Positions 24,355 through 30,503 of a stretch of 51,835 nucleotides of DNA are shown here, piece after piece. The number at the start of each line of letters is the position of its first letter. Position 1 is the stretch's first letter. The translations under genes were made by a program, and so were the position numbers. Source of the DNA: an uncultured Clostridium sp. Its GTDB lineage: Bacteria > Bacillota > Clostridia > TANB77 > CAG-508. The stretch spans positions 1 to 51,835 of the forward strand of contig CANSOY010000005.1 of NCBI GenBank assembly GCA_947648765.1, written 5' to 3'. The notes under the pieces are model-generated. The model made no database searches. It was not told the DNA's origin and saw nothing but the letters and a program-made list of their open reading frames with translations.

Positions 24355-24849
24355 ATGAAGAAATTTTTGGCACTTTTGATGGCTCTTACGCTCTGTCTGT
24401 CTATGGCTGCCCCGGCTTTCGCCGCCGGCGTCGCCGAGGACGATAACGTTTCCGCCGCCACGGTCGTTTATGAAGACGACAAGATTGTCGTCTACGACGC
24501 CCGTGGCACGGACTACGGTTATGTCTGGTTTGACAGCAAAGGTTCCCTTCAAGAGGACAATATCTATGTCAACACCGGCTTGAGTGGCACGGTTAGGATG
24601 ACTCTCGGTATCGAGTCGTCCTCGAAAAAGTCCCACGCTTTCGTCTATGTCTACAACCCGAACGGTACAATGCTTTATTTGAAGAACGACATGACCGGCA
24701 CCTACACTTGCGAGTTGGGTGACTACGAAGGCGGCTGGGTGGCTGAACAGAAGTTTACATTTACCGGACAGCCTTCTGGCACTTACAGAATCAACGTACA
24801 CAATGTCTATGCTCCGGCGGGCACTCGTGTTATGTGCTGGATTTACTGA
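24355..24849 (+). CDS. GC-rich secreted protein of unknown function, cassette copy 2
   Basis: A 164-aa paralogue of the 22791-23309 product: almost the same signal peptide, acidic start of the mature part (VAEDDNVSAATVVYEDD), then the same beta pattern (RMTLGIESSSKKS, FVYVYNPNGTMLYL, YTCELGDYEGGWVAEQKF, GQPSGTYRIN) and the identical end GTRVMCWIY. It stops at TGA two codons earlier than copy 1. Codon use is GC-rich as in copy 1. The conserved single Cys and Trp in MCWIY and the shared CELG may form the only disulphide. Function unknown. Confidence 0.75.
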   Translation: MKKFLALLMALTLCLSMAAPAFAAGVAEDDNVSAATVVYEDDKIVVYDARGTDYGYVWFDSKGSLQEDNIYVNTGLSGTVRMTLGIESSSKKSHAFVYVYNPNGTMLYLKNDMTGTYTCELGDYEGGWVAEQKFTFTGQPSGTYRINVHNVYAPAGTRVMCWIY

Positions 24850-24927
24850 TTTAATCCAAGCACGCCGGCAAACGACACAACAACTGAATATCGTAAGTAA
24901 CTAACAACTGGCTGATGACTACATTCT

Positions 24928-24968
24928 GGAAGGGAGAACCGCTATGCGGATCTCCCTTCCGTCTTTTA
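24928..24968 (+). terminator. terminator of secreted-protein gene, copy 2
   Basis: GGAAGGGAGA / TCTCCCTTCC with inner CCGC-TAT-GCGG, then GTCTTTTATC. Confidence 0.8.
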
Positions 24969-26360
24969 TCTTTCAAATCCTATCTTAGGTTCCATATCTA
25001 CTTTGCTTTTTTCTTTGTATGACCTTTTTATTAAGTCTTCTCTAAATTCTTCAATTTGCTTATCTGTTAGGCTTTTGAAACCACTATTTTCATAGTCGTC
25101 GCCAACTACAAAGCAGTTTCCTGCGATACAATCAAAATCAAATACTATATTCGGGTCTAACTTGTCAATTTTTCCTTCCTCGTTGCAAATAAGTACAGCG
25201 TCTTTGTAGGGCATAACCTCGATACGACCTTGTACTAATTTTTGCTCTGCTTTTAATGTATTCGGAATTTTCATTTCTACTGGTAGTTTTCCAACTGCCT
25301 TATATAAAATTCTCAAAAATTCTTCCTTATTTTCTTCTCCTGTTGCTTCTAAATCTGTTATCATTTCGTGGATTTCATTTTCTGGTATTTCTTGCATATA
25401 TTTTTCGCTCCTTTCACAAACTCTTTTTCCAATCTTTTTTTCTTCAAAATATAGTCCTTTATATGGGGCTTTGGTTATTAGTGGTATTTTGTTCAATACT
25501 GCCTCTCCATTTTCTTCATGATACCAAGCAATATCTCTTAAAACTCCGTCTGTTAGCAGGTCAAAACTTTTTAATGCTACTTTACTATCAGTTGTGGCAA
25601 TAAAAGCATGAGCGCCACCGCAAGTTCTTCCCATATTTCGCAGATAACCTGTTATTTGTTGATTACTCATATTTAGAAATTTGTTTGGTATATCTAGTAT
25701 CATTCTTGGTGTAAAGTGCGTATCTGTTAAGACCGCAGTAGAGTAATTAGGATTGCCTACAACATTCTGCATTAACTTTACTAAATCTTTTCGGCTTAGT
25801 ATTTTTAGTCCTGAAAGTCCTTTTCGCTCTGCTTGCTTTTGTATTGCAAAGTTATTGTTATATGTATGCTGTTTTCTTGTTATAAAAATCTGCTCGTCTA
25901 TTATTTCAAGCCAAGTATATCCAGTTAGTGAAACAATCAGGTGAGCCTTAAAACCCGGTAAGTTTTCGTAGAATTTTTTAGTCATTCCTAGGTCGGAATA
26001 GGAAGGACTTTCATTTTCGCTTGTGTGATTATGCACCATATAATAACCATCTGCTTTAAGCCTTCTCATTCTATCTTTCATTTTATAAAAGCATTGTTTT
26101 GCTCTATTTGCACCATCTCTAGTTCCTGTAAAGCAAACTGTATTGTTAGGAATTTTTGAGGTTACTGCTTCTTGTCCAACTATTCGATTTTTGTTTACAT
26201 ATATAATTCTAAAGGTTTCATATCTTACATCTCTGAAAATTTGTCCTAACTCTGCTAGGTTTTCTCTGTTGTTAATTTGTATATGGTTTAGGTTTATATA
26301 TCCTTTCTTTTCAAAACTAGACATTAGGCTCTGATATTGAACTCTCGGTATTCTATTCAT
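24966..26360 (-). CDS. JAB/RadC-like (MPN+) domain protein
   Basis: A 464-aa protein whose N-terminal third is a JAB metalloprotease-like domain: E64 followed by VHNH (H110-N-H112) and S120-x2-D123, which fits H-x-H-x7-S-x2-D exactly, in the setting MVHNHTSENESPSYSDLGMTKKF typical of RadC-like JAB domains. About 330 further residues have no motif I recognise, ending with an acidic region. RadC-like JAB proteins are frequent on phages and integrative elements, where their role is unclear. It is the last gene of a leftward run with the small HTH and sigma-like genes, 11 bp after the former. Confidence 0.78.
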   Translation of the reverse strand: MNRIPRVQYQSLMSSFEKKGYINLNHIQINNRENLAELGQIFRDVRYETFRIIYVNKNRIVGQEAVTSKIPNNTVCFTGTRDGANRAKQCFYKMKDRMRRLKADGYYMVHNHTSENESPSYSDLGMTKKFYENLPGFKAHLIVSLTGYTWLEIIDEQIFITRKQHTYNNNFAIQKQAERKGLSGLKILSRKDLVKLMQNVVGNPNYSTAVLTDTHFTPRMILDIPNKFLNMSNQQITGYLRNMGRTCGGAHAFIATTDSKVALKSFDLLTDGVLRDIAWYHEENGEAVLNKIPLITKAPYKGLYFEEKKIGKRVCERSEKYMQEIPENEIHEMITDLEATGEENKEEFLRILYKAVGKLPVEMKIPNTLKAEQKLVQGRIEVMPYKDAVLICNEEGKIDKLDPNIVFDFDCIAGNCFVVGDDYENSGFKSLTDKQIEEFREDLIKRSYKEKSKVDMEPKIGFER

Positions 26361-26371
26361 TTTTTATCTCC

Positions 26372-26563
26372 TTATATCTGAAATCTTTTTATTGCATTTA
26401 TTGTTTCTTCTTCTAATTCGTGTTTCAATTCTTCTTTCAATTCGCCATTTACAAATGAATAGGTATGTATCATTGACTTATACTTATCTAGTAATCTTTC
26501 AATGGCTTCTGTTTGGTTGTCTTTTGCGTCTAATATAATAACTTCCAATTCTTCATTTTCCAT
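26372..26563 (-). CDS. small helix-turn-helix protein, HTH_16 type
   Basis: A 63-aa protein matching the conjugative-transposon HTH_16 pattern (IILDAKDNQTEAIERLLDKYKSMIHTYSF, ELEEETINAIKRF), which resembles the first part of a sigma-70-like factor. Such proteins are encoded next to a sigma-like partner on Tn916-family elements and help control transfer genes. Its start overlaps the upstream sigma-like gene by 11 bp (ATGGAAAATGA), implying coupled translation. Confidence 0.8.
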   Translation of the reverse strand: MENEELEVIILDAKDNQTEAIERLLDKYKSMIHTYSFVNGELKEELKHELEEETINAIKRFQI

Positions 26564-26960
26564 TTCTTGCCCTCAAATTCTTCTTAAAATTTTTAATTGC
26601 CTTTTCCTTTAGTTTCTTTACATTACTTGCAGAAGTTCCCAATATCTTGCCAACTTGTTCAGCAGTTAATTCGTCAACAACCAGTAAATACAAAGCCTTT
26701 TTTTGTCTTTTGTCTACCTTTTTCATAGCCTCGTAATACTCACGGTTCGTAAATGCTTTTTCGGGGCAATCACTGCTAATATCTAAAATTTCTAGTTCGT
26801 CTTTTGCTTTCTCTAAATACTTCTGCAAAGATACTTTTTGCTCAATAATCTCGTTAAATTCTTCTTGCACTGCTTGCTCTTTCTCTTGTTTTCGGTGTTT
26901 GTAGCCTCTTAATGTCTTTTTGAGATAGGCTGTAAGTCGTTTTTCCAAATCATTGTTCAT
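26553..26960 (-). CDS. sigma-70 region-4-like factor of integrative-element type
   Basis: A 135-aa protein. The N-terminal half is a charged helical region, and the C-terminal half is a region-4-type HTH: YYEAMKKVDKRQKKALYLLVVDELTAEQVGKILGTSASNVKKLKEKAIKNFKK. This is the ORF7-like sigma factor form of Tn916-type elements, expected to direct RNA polymerase to element promoters. It ends in TGA overlapping the next ATG. GAAAGGAG precedes its start. Confidence 0.82.
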   Translation of the reverse strand: MNNDLEKRLTAYLKKTLRGYKHRKQEKEQAVQEEFNEIIEQKVSLQKYLEKAKDELEILDISSDCPEKAFTNREYYEAMKKVDKRQKKALYLLVVDELTAEQVGKILGTSASNVKKLKEKAIKNFKKNLRARNGK

Positions 26961-27130
26961 TTTTATTCTCCTTTCATTCCTGTTTCAAAGCGCTGTATGT
27001 TTCACATAATACGCTAAGAAACAGGGAAGAGAGCATTTGTTTGAAAAAACTCCGATTTTTTGAAAAATTTTCATAAAAAAATAACCCTTGAAATTTTAAT
27101 TTCAAGAGTTATTTTTTAGATATTCCTGCT

Positions 27131-27853
27131 TTATATTGTTACAACATATTCTGTCATTTTCTTAGGTTTCATATCCCAATATTTTGTTTCTACCATGTCT
27201 TTTGCTTCTATTTCTGTTATTCTTAATTGTTCAAATATCTTTCCTAATTCTTCCTTGCTTTTCTCTAGTCTAGATGTTAGGATACACTTTCTTGCAGTTG
27301 GTTTATGTGTGTTATCCGAAATTCCTAAAAAAATACCAGAGTATTGCTCATCTTCTAATGAATGTAAATCTATTTCAATCTGGAACTTGTCTAAGCCCGG
27401 ATTGTTTATAGCATTAGTTAGGCAAAAGAAAGCCGTATTATAATTACTTTCTAAAATTCCCAGATATTCTTGTTTATACTTGTTTCCATATAAGCCATTT
27501 TTCATAAGCACATAATTTTCATATTCCTTTTCTTCTATTTCGAGTGTAGAAACAATCAATCCATTTTTGCTAATATAATATAAGTATAGTACATTTGTAG
27601 TAAACGGATTTCCATTTTTCTCTTTTTCTAAGCCTGTTACATTTCTTCTGCATAAATCGTTTATATCGACATTTAGCACATTGCAAATTTCCATTATTGT
27701 ATAAATATCCGCTATTATTTCATTCTTTTCGTATCTAGTAATAGTGGCTTTACTTTTGTTAATTGCATCTGCCAAATCTTGAATGTTCATACCTCGTTTT
27801 TTTCGATAATCTCTTATCTTTTCTCCTATGTACTGCATATTCGTATCGTACAT
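27131..27853 (-). CDS. XRE-family regulator with a large C-terminal domain
   Basis: A 240-aa protein starting at the ATG at 27853 (AAGGGGGA upstream; an in-frame ATG nine codons earlier lacks a site). Residues about 7-62 are a Cro/C1-type HTH (IRDYRKKRGMNIQDLADAINKSKATITRYEKNE). The remaining 180 residues are unfamiliar, alpha/beta in character, and may be a sensor or oligomerisation domain. It lies at the head of the leftward sigma/HTH/JAB genes and divergent to the RNA locus at 27924, so it may control both. Confidence 0.82.
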   Translation of the reverse strand: MYDTNMQYIGEKIRDYRKKRGMNIQDLADAINKSKATITRYEKNEIIADIYTIMEICNVLNVDINDLCRRNVTGLEKEKNGNPFTTNVLYLYYISKNGLIVSTLEIEEKEYENYVLMKNGLYGNKYKQEYLGILESNYNTAFFCLTNAINNPGLDKFQIEIDLHSLEDEQYSGIFLGISDNTHKPTARKCILTSRLEKSKEELGKIFEQLRITEIEAKDMVETKYWDMKPKKMTEYVVTI

Positions 27854-27923
27854 ATTATTCCCCCTTATATGGCATCGCATTTACATAATTATTATAGCAC
27901 AAATACCCGGGCTTTTCAATAGG

Positions 27924-27952
27924 TTGACATAATTTAGTAAATATGGTATTAT
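27924..27952 (+). promoter_or_regulatory. promoter of the structured leader
   Basis: TTGACA, 17 bp, TATTAT; the transcript would run into the long hairpin. Confidence 0.75.
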
Positions 27953-27991
27953 TAAGTTGTACATATAGTACATTGGGAACTGTTCTAAATT

Positions 27992-28084
27992 TATAGATAT
28001 ATCCCAAGAAGCATTAAATGCTCTAGAATTGACACTTTTTATTTTCCATTCCTCTAGCATTTAATGCTGGGGGATTTATCTATA
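27992..28084 (+). ncRNA. long stem-loop in an untranslated leader
   Basis: Arms 27992-28020 and 28057-28084 pair as TATAGATA, ATCCC, a short bulge, then AGCATTAAATGCT, giving roughly 26 pairs around a 36-base loop. It lies downstream of a consensus promoter and outside any ORF. It could be a regulatory RNA structure, a transfer or replication origin hairpin, or a protein-binding cruciform; I do not recognise an RNA class. Confidence 0.6.
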
Positions 28085-28180
28085 CCATAAGGCTGTTTTG
28101 TCCTTGAGTATATTGGTCTAAATAAAAAGTTTTATTCTATACTATTAGTACAAATATATCAAAGAAAGGATAACGGACTT

Positions 28181-28261
28181 ATGAAAAATTTTGGACGGAG
28201 ATGGTTGCGCCTAAGGCAACCGATTATTCCCAAGAGAGAGTTCAGCCTTGAACTCTCTTAA
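28181..28261 (+). CDS. possible 26-codon leader ORF
   Basis: ATG with AAAGAAAGGA 9-10 bases upstream, encoding MKNFGRRWLRLRQPIIP plus nine more residues, ending in TAA. The peptide is basic (several Arg) and has no known match that I can recall. The DNA contains two strong hairpins (28203-28221, GGTTGC/GCAACC; 28235-28258, 10-bp stem). Either the ORF is a small peptide gene or leader peptide, or it is fortuitous within a structured RNA. Confidence 0.35.
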   Translation: MKNFGRRWLRLRQPIIPKREFSLELS

Positions 28262-28264
28262 CTT

Positions 28265-28293
28265 TTGACAAATATACAAATAAATGTTATAAT
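28265..28293 (+). promoter_or_regulatory. perfect consensus promoter of a small RNA
   Basis: TTGACA, 17 bp, TATAAT: both hexamers match sigma-A consensus exactly. Confidence 0.85.
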
Positions 28294-28299
28294 ATAAGT

Positions 28300-28384
28300 G
28301 GGAATAATCTTAATCACATTTTTTATAAGTCAGCAAATCTAATATTCAAAAATACCATATTCGTTGAACGAATATGGTATTTTT
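28300..28384 (+). ncRNA. candidate 85-nt small RNA
   Basis: Region between a perfect promoter and a strong terminator with no ORF. The expected 5' end GGGAATAATC (28300-28309) is exactly complementary to GATTATTCCC at 28222-28231 in the upstream candidate ORF, so it could pair with that transcript. Class unknown; expression is inferred from the signals only. Confidence 0.55.
28348..28384 (+). terminator. terminator of the small RNA
   Basis: About 16-bp perfect stem (AATACCATATTCGTT with AACGAATATGGTATT) followed by T5. Confidence 0.88.
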
Positions 28385-28587
28385 GTTGCTTAAAAATCAA
28401 CTTTTTCTTGATTTTTACATTTTTTATCTTTTTTAGGCATAAATTTTATTGGTTTGTTGCGTTTTATGCAATTTTTCATTGAATTACCCTCTTTTTGTTA
28501 CCTCTGGTGCAACCCATTTCTTTTTTGAAAAATATCAAAAAAAGTATTAACATAATATCATAATATTTCAAAAGGGGGAACTTTAAT

Positions 28588-28953
28588 ATGGATTTTCAAA
28601 AAGTTACACCAAAGAAGATTGATATGTTTTTAGATAATGTACTTTCTCGACTAGGATTAAATTATGCTAACTCTGGTACTCGCTATATGAAAGAACTTGT
28701 TAAGATAGCCTTTTTTACTAATATACTAGATATAAAGTACCAAGACTTAATCATTTTACTTGGAAAGCAAGAAAACCTTACAATCGAAAAGATAACAAGC
28801 AATATATACAGTGCTGTCCATTCTATCAATATATCACTTGCAAAAAGAAATTTCAAAGACATTTTTCATATGGATTTTGACCAGTTCTTTCTTACGCCGA
28901 AACATCTGACTATTCTATTACTCAATACATTAAATCGTATTTACAAGAATTAG
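28588..28953 (+). CDS. Spo0A C-terminal-domain-like protein
   Basis: A 121-aa protein resembling the DNA-binding effector domain of Spo0A without a receiver domain. Points of match: KKIDMFLDNVLSRLGLNYANSGTRYM corresponds to the first helices (LG...G..Y), IEKITSNIYSAVHSIN to the recognition-helix region, and the end FFLTPKHLTILLLNTLNRI to the final helix pair. The usual aromatic/charged recognition residues differ, so target sequence would differ. Such stand-alone proteins occur on clostridial mobile elements; here it may regulate transfer genes. AAAGGGGGA precedes the ATG. It converges with the relaxase gene. Confidence 0.7.
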   Translation: MDFQKVTPKKIDMFLDNVLSRLGLNYANSGTRYMKELVKIAFFTNILDIKYQDLIILLGKQENLTIEKITSNIYSAVHSINISLAKRNFKDIFHMDFDQFFLTPKHLTILLLNTLNRIYKN

Positions 28954-28964
28954 CCTTACTAAAC

Positions 28965-29006
28965 AAAAGGTATCTAGCAGTGAAAAATCTGCTAGATACC
29001 TTTTTG
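28965..29006. terminator. bidirectional terminator
   Basis: 15-bp stem AAAGGTATCTAGCAG / CTGCTAGATACCTTT between the Spo0A-like gene (+) and the relaxase gene (-). Confidence 0.88.
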
Positions 29007-29007
29007 C

Positions 29008-29940
29008 TTAGCGTATCTTTTCTAATAATCTCAATAACTTTTCTTTTGATATATTAAAGGTGTTCTCCATTGTATAATATAATTCTTTAATGTACATTTG
29101 CAATTTCTTTATCTTGCTTTTTAGGTTCATATTTTCTTTTTCTATTTTTTCTATCTTGCTTTCATAGTCATTACATTTTTCAAAAGTGTTTGCAGAGCGA
29201 ATACAATATTCTCTTAATTGATTGCAGTGCTCTACTAATCTTTGATTTTCTGCTCTAACTTCTTCTAGTGAGTTCGACTGACTTTCTTTAATTGGTGTAT
29301 TTTCGATTTTCTCTTTCATTTGTTCATAGCCAGTTACACTCTTCAATTTTTCTACTGTTAGATGTTCTGCATTTTCTTTTCCTCTTTCTAGTTCAAAGCC
29401 TTGTTCTACCATATATTGATAAAAGGCATCTTGTAAATCCCTGTAACTATTTTTTCCTTTCCAAAATTCACTACACGCTAATTTATCTATTGGATTTCCC
29501 TTTTTATCTTTCGTATGAACCACAGGTAAAAAAGTCAAGTGCATATGTGGAGTGCGTTCGTCCATATGTACTTTTGCTGATAATATGTATTGTTCTCCTA
29601 AATTTTTATAGTTGCAGACAAACGAATAGGCTGTTTCAAAAAATCTCTTTGTTTCTTCTGTGCCAATTTGCTCAAAGAACTCTTTATCTGACGTTATAAT
29701 ATATTCGCATACGACATTACTAACTTTCTTTATTTGTCCTTTCAAATGGTACTTTTCTTTTATATCCTTAAATAACTTTTCATAGGTGGTTGTCGCTCTT
29801 TTCAAAGAGTAGTTTTCTTTTGATTTCTTTTTATCTATATCTTGGTTGGAATAGTTTGTATTTTTTCTTTCGTTGTGGCGATATATTCCTGCTAAGTTGC
29901 TCAATTTATAATTAGCATTTCTTACGATAGCGTAACTCAT
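29008..29940 (-). CDS. mob: MOBV relaxase (Pre/Mob family)
   Basis: A 310-aa mobilization protein that would nick oriT and lead the single strand into a helper conjugation pore. The N-terminal motif I region (YAIVRNANYKLSNLAGIYRHNER) is followed by the metal-binding motif HMDERTPHMH (H125-H134), which has the HxDExTPHxH form of MOBV. A coiled-coil-like C-terminus (about 225-305) is usual for the family. It faces away from attR with oriT-like hairpins just upstream. GGGAGG precedes the ATG. Confidence 0.92.
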   Translation of the reverse strand: MSYAIVRNANYKLSNLAGIYRHNERKNTNYSNQDIDKKKSKENYSLKRATTTYEKLFKDIKEKYHLKGQIKKVSNVVCEYIITSDKEFFEQIGTEETKRFFETAYSFVCNYKNLGEQYILSAKVHMDERTPHMHLTFLPVVHTKDKKGNPIDKLACSEFWKGKNSYRDLQDAFYQYMVEQGFELERGKENAEHLTVEKLKSVTGYEQMKEKIENTPIKESQSNSLEEVRAENQRLVEHCNQLREYCIRSANTFEKCNDYESKIEKIEKENMNLKSKIKKLQMYIKELYYTMENTFNISKEKLLRLLEKIR

Positions 29941-29983
29941 ACAAAACCTCCCTTGAAATTTCTAAAAAAACACTTACGACAAG

Positions 29984-30046
29984 GTGTTCTAACACACTAG
30001 AACACTTTTTTCAAAAGTGTTCTGCGGTGGCGGGGCAAAACGCCCC
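29984..30046. other. oriT-like hairpin region upstream of the relaxase gene
   Basis: Three repeat arms GTGTTCT (29984), AGAACAC (29999) and GTGTTCT (30017) allow two exclusive hairpins, the second with an 11-bp stem (29999-30009/30013-30023). Next comes GGGGC-AAAAC-GCCCC (30032-30046). Position immediately upstream of a MOBV gene and GC-rich stem suggest the transfer origin; the nick site cannot be placed. Confidence 0.5.
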
Positions 30047-30060
30047 TGCACCCCTTTCGC

Positions 30061-30337
30061 ATAGTCCTATTTTTCTACTCTTTCAACTCCTTTCCTTTTT
30101 TAGATATCGCTATTCTATCACTAGAATTGCTACACAATTCCAGTGATAAAAAATCACCCACCTTAATGAATTATGGGGGTAATTTTTCGGCTTCTTCGTC
30201 AAATTTTTCTACAAAGAGCCTTCCTATATTTGTTCTTTATTACATTATCTAATTAAAGCATAATAGTTTACAACTGATTAACTCTCCTTTTTTTTTACGA
30301 ACACTTATCTACTCTGCTTTTTAGATAATTAGCAATG
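30061..30337. other. gene-free right end of the element
   Basis: AT-rich sequence between the oriT-like region and attR. I see no ORF with a ribosome binding site. An imperfect inverted repeat (TATCACTAGAATTG / CAATTCCAGTGATA, 30115-30148) is the only structure noticed. Confidence 0.5.
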
Positions 30338-30350
30338 GTCGCCTCGACCA
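30338..30350 (+). repeat. attR direct repeat
   Basis: GTCGCCTCGACCA, identical to the 3' end of tRNA-Pro(TGG) at 18944-18956; similarity continues weakly as yTTA. Confidence 0.85.
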
Positions 30351-30373
30351 TTTATAACTATAATAAACTGCTT

Positions 30374-30406
30374 GAATAGCAAGGCATTAAATGCTTTGCT
30401 ATTTTT
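30374..30406 (+). terminator. probable original tRNA-Pro(TGG) terminator, displaced by the element
   Basis: ATAGCAAgGCATT / ATGCttTGCTAT hairpin followed by T5, 25 bp beyond attR, where the terminator of the uninterrupted tRNA gene would lie. Confidence 0.6.
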
Positions 30407-30503
30407 GTTTTTCAACTAAAGAGTGATGAGAAAGTGGTTTTTCTATTCTTTTATGTGTATTCTTATTTGTAAAAAGACATTCATTTTATCAGTAATTTTC
30501 TTA

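Larger units (their letters stand above)
18944..30350. mobile_element. integrative mobilizable element in tRNA-Pro(TGG)
   Basis: An 11.4-kb insertion bounded by a 13-bp direct repeat of the tRNA 3' end. Genes next to attL encode a tyrosine integrase (frameshifted) and an excisionase-like protein. The interior holds XRE regulators, a Tn916-type sigma-like factor with its small HTH partner, a JAB-domain protein, a Spo0A-C-like protein and, next to attR, a MOBV relaxase with an oriT-like upstream region. There are no type IV secretion genes, so it should need a helper for transfer. Cargo is the duplicated secreted/anchored protein cassette at 21910-24849. With a broken integrase it may be fixed in place. 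Confidence 0.88.

Noticed and set aside
23169-24801. Reverse ORFs opposite the GC-rich secreted-protein genes
   Set aside because: GC-rich DNA opens long antisense frames; the forward frames have signal peptides and initiation sites.
27924-28384. Retron or group II intron
   Set aside because: No reverse transcriptase gene nearby and no recognisable intron domain V.
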